Below, in pieces: positions 17,864 through 25,083 of a DNA stretch of 64,000 nucleotides. A program made the translations under genes and the position numbers. Position 1 is the stretch's first letter. Each line of letters opens with the position of its first letter. Location: NCBI RefSeq assembly GCF_029382255.1, contig NZ_JARLLG010000005.1:186001-250000 (forward strand), in the 5' to 3' direction. Under the pieces are notes generated by a model that was not told the DNA's origin, did no database searches, and was given only the letters and a program-made list of their open reading frames with translations. This stretch comes from Isoptericola croceus. GTDB lineage: Bacteria > Actinomycetota > Actinomycetes > Actinomycetales > Cellulomonadaceae.

Positions 17864-19036
17864 TCAGCCGGCACAGCGGCCGGGCGTGACCGCGCCGACC
17901 AGGTCAGGGGCCTGCGCGACGACGGGCATCAGCTCGGCGGTGGTCACGCCGTAGGCCAGGTTTCCGTCGGACTCCGAGCGACCGAAGATGACGCCGACGA
18001 CGTCGCCGTCGGTGGACAGGACGGGCCCGCCGGAGTTGCCGGGGTGGACGGTGGCGGCCAGGGCGTAGATGTCGCGTTCACCGCCACCGATGCCGCCGGA
18101 CTCAGGGATGCGGACGGAACCCACGTCGAGCACCTCAGCACTCGTCGAGGTGAACGGCCCGCCGTGCGGGTAGCCCTGGACGGCTGCCGGGTCGCCGGTC
18201 GCCAACGACGGCGCGACCGTCAGCGGGTCGGCACCCAGCCCGTCGACGGCGACGACGGCGAGGTCGGCCTCGGGGTCGAAGTAGACGACCCGTCCCTCCT
18301 GCGCCGGGCGGCCGGGGAGCTCGACGAGCGGCCGCTCGACGCCCGCCACGACGTGCGCGTTCGTCACGACGCGGTCCGGCGCGCTGGCGAAGCCCGAGCC
18401 CGTCATGCTCGTCCCGCACGCGTACGCCGTACCCCAGATCCGTGCGACCGACTGGGCCGACGCCTCGAGCGCCGGGTCGTCGAGGTCGACGGCGGGCGCG
18501 ACCGCCGCGCGCCGCGGATCCAGGAGACCGTCCAGCCGTGGCAGCCCGTCGTCGAGCACCGAGGCGCGCACCTGGGCGAGCGTGCGGCTCACCGGAGCCG
18601 GCGTGAGGTCCTCGATCGTGCGGAGCACCGTGGACGACGAGACCGCGGAGGCGATGACGGGTGTTCCGGTCGCCTTGACGGCGGTGCCGACGAACGACAA
18701 CGCGACCGCCGCCACCACCAGGCTCGCGACCCCTCCGAGAAGTCGCTCGAACGGCCGCAACGGCGTCCCGTCGACCTGCCGCCGCAGGGTGTGGCCCACA
18801 CCGGACCCGACCGAGGCTCCGAGCAGCGGGAGCACCACGGCGAGGATGACCGTCGCCGGCCCGCGCCACTGGGCGGTGGGCAGCGCATCGATCACCAGTG
18901 GAACCACCAGGAACGCGGCCACGCCACCGACGACGAGCCCCACGAGTCCACCGAGCGTGGCCAGGAGCCCGCGGCCCAACCCCGACACCAGGGCAGTGAC
19001 GAGGACGACGACGAGCACGAGGTCGAGCAGGGTCAC
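17864..19036 (-). CDS. MarP-like membrane serine protease (CvpA-type TM domain plus trypsin domain)
   Basis: 390 residues from a GTG start preceded by GGAAGGA. Residues 1-120 carry four membrane helices as in CvpA. A trypsin-like domain follows with H228 (TNAHVV), D258 (DLAVVAVDG) and S335 (HPGNSGGPV). C207 and C388 lie where the Mycobacterium MarP protease has its regulatory disulfide. MarP acts in the periplasm in resistance to acid and oxidative stress, probably through cell-wall enzymes. It converges on the kinase operon with a 9-bp gap. Confidence 0.92.
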   Translation of the reverse strand: MTLLDLVLVVVLVTALVSGLGRGLLATLGGLVGLVVGGVAAFLVVPLVIDALPTAQWRGPATVILAVVLPLLGASVGSGVGHTLRRQVDGTPLRPFERLLGGVASLVVAAVALSFVGTAVKATGTPVIASAVSSSTVLRTIEDLTPAPVSRTLAQVRASVLDDGLPRLDGLLDPRRAAVAPAVDLDDPALEASAQSVARIWGTAYACGTSMTGSGFASAPDRVVTNAHVVAGVERPLVELPGRPAQEGRVVYFDPEADLAVVAVDGLGADPLTVAPSLATGDPAAVQGYPHGGPFTSTSAEVLDVGSVRIPESGGIGGGERDIYALAATVHPGNSGGPVLSTDGDVVGVIFGRSESDGNLAYGVTTAELMPVVAQAPDLVGAVTPGRCAG

Positions 19037-19121
19037 GGGTGTCCTTCCGCAGATCTCGGGCAGCGCGGAGGGCTGAGGATACGCGGTCTGCCTGGGTACC
19101 CGGAGCCCCCGCCCTCGAGCC

Positions 19122-20174
19122 CTAGACCGATGCCGTCGCCGTCGCCGTCGCCGGGGAACGCTGCGCGGTGCTGTCGCGGACGACGAGACTGCCGGGTAGG
19201 TGGACGTCTGACGTCGCTGCCCGGTCGAGGGCGAGCGCGAGTGCCGCGCGTCCCGCGTCCACGAACGGCAGCGAGACCGTCGTGAGCGGCGGCGTGACGT
19301 CTCGCGCGATCGGGATGTCGTCGACGCCGCAGAGGGCGACGTCCCGCGGCACCCGCAGACCGGCCGCACGAAGTGCGTGCAGCGCACCGATGGCGAGGAC
19401 GTCGTTGCCGGCGAAGATGACGTCCGGGTGCGCCCCGTCGCCGACGAGCGCCTCGGTCGCCGCGCGACCTCCGGCGCGCGACACGTCCGTGTGCTGCAGG
19501 GTGATCGACTCCGGGTCGCGACCGTGCGCGGCCAGTCCCTCGACGAAACCACGGGTCCGGCTCTCGACCGCAGGATGGTTGACGGCGGTGAGGACGGCGG
19601 GACGTTCCCGCCCGAGCGTCGCCACGTGCTCGGCGACCAGACGACCGATCGCCACGTCGTCGAACCGGATCGACGGGTAGTCGTAGTCGTGCTCGCCGAC
19701 GAAGACGATCTTGGCGCCCTCGCCACGGATGAGCTCGAGCTCGGCGAGCACCTGGTCGCTGTCCGTACCAGCAAAGCTCGCACTGGTGACGACGAGCGCC
19801 AGCGGGCGCAGACCCCGGAGGACGCGCAGCGCCTCGAGATGCGCCTCCGCGCCGGAGCCGACGGCCGTGATGCTGACCGTCACGCCGCGCTCTCGGCCGG
19901 CCTCCTCCATCCCTGCCGCCATCGCGGCGGCCGACGCCGTGCGGGGGTCGGTGACCAGCAGCACGACACCCGAGCGACGGCCACGCAGGGCGCGGGCTGC
20001 CTGGTTGCGCACGTACCCCAGGGCGTCGGCCACCGCGAGCACGCGCAGTGCGAGCTCTTCGCTCACGGCCGCATCGCTTCCGTTCAGCACCCGGGATGCC
20101 GTGGACGGGGACACACCTGCGACGTCGGCCACATCACGCAGCGTCGCGGCGCCGTTCCGGCGTGCCAGTGTCAC
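19122..20174 (-). CDS. LacI-family regulator (first of a divergent pair)
   Basis: About 350 residues: LacI helix-turn-helix (ATLRDVADVAGVSPSTASRV, hinge ALGYVRNQAARALRG) and a sugar-binding periplasmic-type domain ending with GVDDIPIARDVTPPLTTV. The GTG at 20174 is chosen because GGAGG lies 5 bp upstream; an ATG nine codons earlier is possible. It faces a second LacI gene across 95 bp. A candidate for control of the neighbouring sugar transporter and secreted enzymes through the TGACAAC-type operators. Confidence 0.9.
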   Translation of the reverse strand: MTLARRNGAATLRDVADVAGVSPSTASRVLNGSDAAVSEELALRVLAVADALGYVRNQAARALRGRRSGVVLLVTDPRTASAAAMAAGMEEAGRERGVTVSITAVGSGAEAHLEALRVLRGLRPLALVVTSASFAGTDSDQVLAELELIRGEGAKIVFVGEHDYDYPSIRFDDVAIGRLVAEHVATLGRERPAVLTAVNHPAVESRTRGFVEGLAAHGRDPESITLQHTDVSRAGGRAATEALVGDGAHPDVIFAGNDVLAIGALHALRAAGLRVPRDVALCGVDDIPIARDVTPPLTTVSLPFVDAGRAALALALDRAATSDVHLPGSLVVRDSTAQRSPATATATASV

Positions 20175-20265
20175 TTCGCCTCCGTTCTTCCAGGTCGTCA
20201 TGCTCTTCTGCTGGACCCAGTATCCCTGGACGGAGCCGTATCGCTCCCCGGGTGGTGGACAATCG

Positions 20266-20278
20266 TGTCGTGACGACA
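20266..20278. promoter_or_regulatory. 13-bp palindrome over the second LacI start
   Basis: TGTCGTGACGACA has perfect 6-bp arms about a central G and covers the GTG start at 20270. It may be an autoregulatory site, but chance is not excluded in G+C-rich DNA. Confidence 0.35.
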
Positions 20279-21340
20279 GAGACGAGCGGTGAGGCCGGCG
20301 GTCGAGCGAACACCGTTCGCCCACCCGTCACCCTGAGGGACGTCGCACGCGAGGCCGGTGTCGGTCTCGCCACGGCATCGCGCGCCCTCGATCCGGACTC
20401 CCGCTACGTGGCCAAGGACGTGCGCGCGCGCGTCCTCGAGACGGCAGAACGTCTCGGCTATCGACCGAACACCTCGGCAAGGGCGACGACGACGGGTTCG
20501 ACTCCCACGATCGCGGTGCTCGTGTCGGACATCCGTGACCCGTACAACGCTCAGCTGGTCCACGGCGCGATCCAGCAGGCCAGGTCGTCCGGACTCATGG
20601 TGACGATCTCCGGGACCGAGCACGTCATCGATGACGAGGTTCGCGTCATCCGGATGCTGCGCAGCCAACGACCCCGCGTCATGGTGCTGACCGGGACCCG
20701 GAGCGGCTCGGCCTCCTCGCGGGTAGCCCTCCTGCGCGAGCTGGAGCTCTACGAGCAGGACGGTGGCCGGATCGTGGTGGCGGGCGACGACGAGCTGCCG
20801 TTCGACACGGCGGCCGTGCCCCGGCGCGAGGGGGCGCGCAAGCTCGTCGCCACGTTGGCCGGGATGGGCTACCGCTCGATGGCGCTGATCACCCCCGACG
20901 TCGACTCCACCGGTGTGCGCGAGTGGGAGACCGGCGTCCTGGAAGCAGCCCGTGAGCACGAGGTGCGCGTCGACCGCGCCAGCATGGTGCGCGTACCGAT
21001 GTCCCGGGACGGCGGCTACTCCGCAGCCTCCGGCTATCTCGGTAGCGCCCAGGAGCGGGCCGATGTCCTCCTGGCAGCCACGGACGCCATGGCGCTCGGT
21101 GCGATGAGTGCGCTGCGCCACGCGGGGGTGGTCGTCGGCCAGGAGGTCGGCGTCGCCGGCTTCGACGACGTCGTCGACGCCGACGACGTGACACCCGGCC
21201 TGACCAGCGTGGACCTGTCGCTCGAGTCGATCGGCCGTACCGCGGTCGACCTCGCGCTCCAGGAGCCGGACGCCCGACGCCGCCTGGTCGTGTTCGAGGC
21301 GCGGGTCGTCCTGCGGGACAGCACCCCGGTGCGTCGCTGA
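20270..21340 (+). CDS. LacI-family regulator (second of a divergent pair)
   Basis: 356 residues. Helix-turn-helix TLRDVAREAGVGLATASRAL at about 21-40, hinge GYRPNTSARATTTG, then the periplasmic-binding-like domain with SDIRDPYNAQLV and GVAGFDDVVDADDVTPGLTSV. The recognition helix has GLATASRALDP where most LacI proteins have SPSTVSRVLNG, so its operator may differ from that of the divergent paralogue. Two operator classes exist nearby, one per regulator being the simplest reading. A strong terminator follows. Confidence 0.9.
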   Translation: MTTETSGEAGGRANTVRPPVTLRDVAREAGVGLATASRALDPDSRYVAKDVRARVLETAERLGYRPNTSARATTTGSTPTIAVLVSDIRDPYNAQLVHGAIQQARSSGLMVTISGTEHVIDDEVRVIRMLRSQRPRVMVLTGTRSGSASSRVALLRELELYEQDGGRIVVAGDDELPFDTAAVPRREGARKLVATLAGMGYRSMALITPDVDSTGVREWETGVLEAAREHEVRVDRASMVRVPMSRDGGYSAASGYLGSAQERADVLLAATDAMALGAMSALRHAGVVVGQEVGVAGFDDVVDADDVTPGLTSVDLSLESIGRTAVDLALQEPDARRRLVVFEARVVLRDSTPVRR

Positions 21341-21363
21341 CACGCGTTCCTCGCGACGTCGTC

Positions 21364-21400
21364 GGGGCTGTGCGCCGGTGATGTACCGGCGCACAGCCCC
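21364..21400. terminator. Bidirectional terminator hairpin
   Basis: A perfect 16-bp stem (left arm GGGGCTGTGCGCCGGT) with loop GATGT lies between the convergent LacI gene and the sugar-binding-protein gene. Confidence 0.9.
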
Positions 21401-21431
21401 TATGACCGTGCGTGAAGCCGCTCCGACGTCG

Positions 21432-22766
21432 TCAGTTGGCTGACTTGATCGTCGCGTCCAGCTGGTCGATGAACGCCTCGGCCGCCTGGTCGGGCGTCTG
21501 CGACTCGAACAGGACGTCCTCGAGGTAGCGAGCGATGAGCGTGTCGAGCTCGCTCGCACCGTTCGGCGTGATCTCGGGAGCCGCGCCGATGTACTCCTCC
21601 TCGGCGGCGACGAACTCCGCGGCCCGCTGCTGACCGGGCTCGAGACCGTCGACGATCGCCTCGCGGACGGTGCCGTTGGAGGGGATGCCACGGTCGGTTC
21701 CGAGGATCTGCCCGGCCTCGGGGTCGTTCACCAGGAAGTCGATCAACAGAGCGGCCTCCGCAGGGTGCTTGCTCGTGGACGAGACCGACCAGTACATGCC
21801 GGGCTTGAGGTAGGAGTAGTCCGCCTCGTTCGCGTCCTCGGTCGGGATCTTGACCGGCTCGAGCGTGGCACCGCCGGTCGCGGCCTCGTACGCCGGGATC
21901 TGGGTGATCTGGCTGAACAGCAGGGCCTGCTTGCGCGTCGAGAAGTCGGACTGGTCGATCGAGACCCCGGCCAGCTCGGCCTGGCGCGACGCCGAGGCCG
22001 CGGCTCCGGACTCCGTCCAGTCGAGCGCCTGCTGGAAGTACCCCGCGAGCGTCTCCGGAGAGATCGAGACGGCGCCGCCACTGAAGAGCGCCTCACCGTG
22101 CTGGCGCGCCCACAGCTGCAGGGAGTACCCGTTGTTCAGCGGCGAGATGCCGACGACCTCGCCGTCGCTCGCTTCGCTGACCTCCTCGGCGAACGCGCTG
22201 AGGTCGTCCCAGGTCCACGTGGTCGTGTCGGGCAGCGTGAGCCCCAGCTCGTCGAGCAGGTCGGTGTTGGCCAGGATGCCGAACGCGGTGGTGCTGATCG
22301 GCATGCCGTAGAGCGTGCCGTCGGACCGGCCGAGGTCGACGATGTTCGGGTCGAGGGCCGAGGTGTCGAGCTGGGTCGTCTGCTCGAGGTCGTACAGGGC
22401 GCCGCGGTCCGCGTAGGACGCGAGGTAGAGCTCGTCCATCTGCATGATGTCCGGGGCGTTGCCGCCGGCGGTCTGGGTCGCGAGCTTGTCCCAGTACCCG
22501 CCCCAGTCGGCGAACGCACCCTCCACCTTGATGTTGGGGTGCTTCTCCTCGAAGGCCTCGATGGCCTCCTGGGTCAGCGGGTGACGGGAGTCCCCGCCCC
22601 ACCAGGTGACGCGGAGCGTGACCGCTTCCTCGCTGAGCTCGGGGGCCTCGCCCTCGCTCCCGGACCCGGGCTGCTCCCCCGTACCGCAGGCGGTCAGCCC
22701 CAGCAGGGCGGCAGTGGTGGCCACAGCAGCCGCTGCGCGGCGTGCGGACGACGTTGTCAGACGCAT
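21432..22766 (-). CDS. Sugar ABC transporter substrate-binding lipoprotein
   Basis: 444 residues. Lipobox LTAC gives modified cysteine C27, followed by a Gly/Ser/Glu linker. The body is a cluster-B sugar-binding protein (VTLRVTWWGGDSRHPLTQEA; GGNAPDIMQMDELYLASYAD; KPGMYWSVSSTSKHPAEAAL). The ATG at 22766 follows AAGGAA. It captures an oligosaccharide outside the membrane for the two permeases encoded upstream in the operon; the order on the minus strand is permease, permease, binding protein. No ATPase is encoded here, so a shared MsiK-type ATPase elsewhere is likely. Confidence 0.93.
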   Translation of the reverse strand: MRLTTSSARRAAAAVATTAALLGLTACGTGEQPGSGSEGEAPELSEEAVTLRVTWWGGDSRHPLTQEAIEAFEEKHPNIKVEGAFADWGGYWDKLATQTAGGNAPDIMQMDELYLASYADRGALYDLEQTTQLDTSALDPNIVDLGRSDGTLYGMPISTTAFGILANTDLLDELGLTLPDTTTWTWDDLSAFAEEVSEASDGEVVGISPLNNGYSLQLWARQHGEALFSGGAVSISPETLAGYFQQALDWTESGAAASASRQAELAGVSIDQSDFSTRKQALLFSQITQIPAYEAATGGATLEPVKIPTEDANEADYSYLKPGMYWSVSSTSKHPAEAALLIDFLVNDPEAGQILGTDRGIPSNGTVREAIVDGLEPGQQRAAEFVAAEEEYIGAAPEITPNGASELDTLIARYLEDVLFESQTPDQAAEAFIDQLDATIKSAN

Positions 22767-22836
22767 GATTCCTTCTCTCTGTTCGGGTCGTGCTGGAGGT
22801 TTCTGTCGTGCGTGAGGCACGACGGGTGAGGGGTGG

Positions 22837-23757
22837 TCATTTGCCACCGGTCGTGGCGATGCCACGGACCAGGTACTTCTGCCCGAGGGTGAACGCGACG
22901 AGCAGCGGGATGACGGACACGACGCTCATGGCGAACATCGAGCCGTAGGACGACTGGGACTGCGCGTCGATGAAGGACCGCAGCGCCACCGGCACCGTGT
23001 AGAGATTCGGGTCGGTCAGATAGATGAGCTGGCTGAAGAAGTCGTTCCACGTCCAGATGAACGTGAAGATCGCGGTCGTGGCGAGCGCGGGCGTCATCAG
23101 CGGCAGGAGGATCTGGAAGAAGGTCCGGCCGTGCCCTGCTCCGTCGATGCGAGCCGCCTCGTCGAGCTCACGGGGAAGTCCGCGGATGAACTGGACCATG
23201 AGGAAGACGAAGAAGCCGTCGGTGGCGAGGAACTTCGGGATCACCAGGGGCCAGAACGAGTTGACCAGCCCGGTCTGCGCCCAGAGGACGTACTGCGGCA
23301 CGATCACGACGTGGACCGGCAGCATGATCATGAGCAGCATGATCGCGAACGCCGGCCGCTGGAACCGGAACCGCAGCCTGGCGAAGGCATAGGCGGCCAT
23401 CGAGCAGGTGACGAGGTTGCCGACGATGGCACCCGCGACGACCACGGCCGAGTTGAGCAGGTACGTGCTGAACGGCGCGCCGAGTGCGTTCCAGCCGCCG
23501 GTGTAGTTCTCGATCTCGAACGTGTTGAGCACCAGCGAGGCGTTGCCGAAGATGAATCCGTCCGGCCGCAGGGAGCTGACGATCATCCACAGGACCGGGT
23601 AGAGCGACACGACGACCAAGGCCAGCAGGGCGACGTGACGCAGGAAGCCCAGGAGGCGCCGGCGGGTCTCGGACCGCGGCTGGCGAACCTGTGGGCTCGC
23701 GGACGGCACCGTCTCGGTCTCGAGCGGGCGGTGTGCGGTGGTGGTCTCAGTCGTCAT
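22837..23757 (-). CDS. Carbohydrate ABC transporter permease (MalG type)
   Basis: 306 residues with six membrane helices and the EAA loop ELDEAARIDGAGHGRTFFQI, which contacts the ATPase. A 40-residue polar N-terminus precedes the first helix. The ATG at 23757 overlaps the end of the MalF-type permease gene by 11 bp. The motif PVHVVIVPQYVLW is usual for the CUT1 group, which imports di- and oligosaccharides. Confidence 0.93.
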   Translation of the reverse strand: MTTETTTAHRPLETETVPSASPQVRQPRSETRRRLLGFLRHVALLALVVVSLYPVLWMIVSSLRPDGFIFGNASLVLNTFEIENYTGGWNALGAPFSTYLLNSAVVVAGAIVGNLVTCSMAAYAFARLRFRFQRPAFAIMLLMIMLPVHVVIVPQYVLWAQTGLVNSFWPLVIPKFLATDGFFVFLMVQFIRGLPRELDEAARIDGAGHGRTFFQILLPLMTPALATTAIFTFIWTWNDFFSQLIYLTDPNLYTVPVALRSFIDAQSQSSYGSMFAMSVVSVIPLLVAFTLGQKYLVRGIATTGGK

Positions 23758-24682
23758 AGTGCACCCAGAACCTCGAAGCCCAGAAGTTGATGACAGTGAA
23801 CGCGCCGACGATGACGACCAGCAGCCATGCCAGAGCGGAGGCGTACCCCATCCGGAAGGCACCGAAGCCCTCCTGGTAGAGGTACAGCGTGTAGAAGAGA
23901 GTCGAGTCGCTCGGTCCCCCGGTCCCGCCCGAGACGACGAACGCCTGCGTGAACGCCTGGAACGAGTTGATGATCGCGAGCACGAGGTTGAAGAAGATGA
24001 TCGGCGTCAGCAGCGGGAGCGTGATGGAACGGAACTGCCGCAACGGGCTGGCGCCGTCGGTCGACGCCGCCTCGTAGTACTCCCGGGGGATCTGGCGCAG
24101 ACCGGCCAGGAAGATGACCATCGGTGAGCCGAACGTCCACACGTGCAGCATCACGATCGTCCACAGCGCGGTGTCCGGGTTGGCGATCCAGCTCGTGGAC
24201 GAGTCGATCCCCAGGGTCCCCAGGATGCTGTTGAAGAGTCCCTCGCTCCCGAAGATCAGGCGCCACAGCACCGCGATGGCGACGCTCGCGCCCAGCAGCG
24301 ACGGCAGGTAGAACGCCGACCGGTAGAACGGCAGGCCTCGCATGCCGCGGTCGAGTGCGATCGCGAGCAGCAGCGCGACGGCGAGCTGGGCCGGGACGCC
24401 GAACGCGACGTAGGTGAACGTGACCTCGATCGACTTGTGGAGCCGGTCGTCCTCGAGCATGCGCTCGAAGTTCGCCAGCCCGATCCACCGCGGGTCCTGC
24501 AGCAGGTTGTAGTCCGTGAACGCCAGGTAGAGGGACGCGGCCATCGGGCCGATGGTCAGCGCGACCGCCCCCACCAGCCACGGTCCGAGGAAGAACAGCG
24601 CGGCCTTGTTGTCGGGCGTCTCCTGCTTGACCCGCGCTCCGCCGCTCCGGGTGCTCAGCTTCTGAAGCTCGGCAAGACTCAT
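23747..24682 (-). CDS. Carbohydrate ABC transporter permease (MalF type)
   Basis: 311 residues with six membrane helices and the EAA loop EYYEAASTDGASPLRQFRSI. The ATG at 24682 with GGGAGG upstream is preferred; an in-frame GTG at 24844 would add 54 residues of low-complexity sequence and sits inside a leader hairpin. First gene of the transporter operon, with a roughly 190-nt 5' leader downstream of a LacI-controlled promoter. Confidence 0.92.
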   Translation of the reverse strand: MSLAELQKLSTRSGGARVKQETPDNKAALFFLGPWLVGAVALTIGPMAASLYLAFTDYNLLQDPRWIGLANFERMLEDDRLHKSIEVTFTYVAFGVPAQLAVALLLAIALDRGMRGLPFYRSAFYLPSLLGASVAIAVLWRLIFGSEGLFNSILGTLGIDSSTSWIANPDTALWTIVMLHVWTFGSPMVIFLAGLRQIPREYYEAASTDGASPLRQFRSITLPLLTPIIFFNLVLAIINSFQAFTQAFVVSGGTGGPSDSTLFYTLYLYQEGFGAFRMGYASALAWLLVVIVGAFTVINFWASRFWVHYDD

Positions 24683-24841
24683 CGCGCGCCCACCTCCCCG
24701 GTGCGCCGCGGCGCGGGGCCGAGCCGGGTCGCTGCGTGCGCCGTCGGGCGACGGCCTTCGCCCGCCCGCCGTCGTCGCGAACGCGCCATTCCGTGGTGCA
24801 TCAACTCTCGCCTCTCCCTCGAGGTAGTAGCCTTCACGCTC

Positions 24842-24906
24842 CACCCCGAGGCTCGTTCTTCGGGGTGTCGCTGGGAAAGCATGACAACGGTTTCAGATTC
24901 CGTCAA
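24842..24906 (-). promoter_or_regulatory. Promoter, LacI operator and leader hairpin of the sugar transporter operon
   Basis: On the minus strand TTGACG (24906-24901) and CATGCT (24883-24878) are 17 bp apart. The operator TGACAACGGTTTCA (24882-24895 on the plus strand) fills the spacer and touches the -10. Immediately downstream of the expected start a perfect 8-bp hairpin (CACCCCGA/TCGGGGTG, 24842-24867) opens the leader. A weaker similar site, TGGATAACGGTTCCA, is at 24995-25009. The rest of the 400-bp gap (24683-25083) holds no gene that I can support. Confidence 0.78.
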
Positions 24907-25083
24907 GTCTCCGTCGATATCGTCGTAGATTGGCGTATTTGCGGGCATTCCTACTCCTAGCTCGCCTTGCTCGGTCACCAAATGGGATGACGATTGGATA
25001 ACGGTTCCACGCATCTCTGCCCGGGCCGCAGGAAAAGCGGCTGGACGGCGGCGGCCTCGCTCTCGAGGCCGGAGACCTTGCGC

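Noticed and set aside
20201-20249. LacI operator GGACCCAG...CTGGAC between the divergent LacI genes
   Set aside because: Symmetry is poor and no central CG step is present; kept out of the regulon model.
24995-25009. Fourth TGACAAC-type operator (TGGATAACGGTTCCA)
   Set aside because: Needs a one-base insertion to align and has uneven half-sites; noted only as a weak site in the transporter promoter entry.
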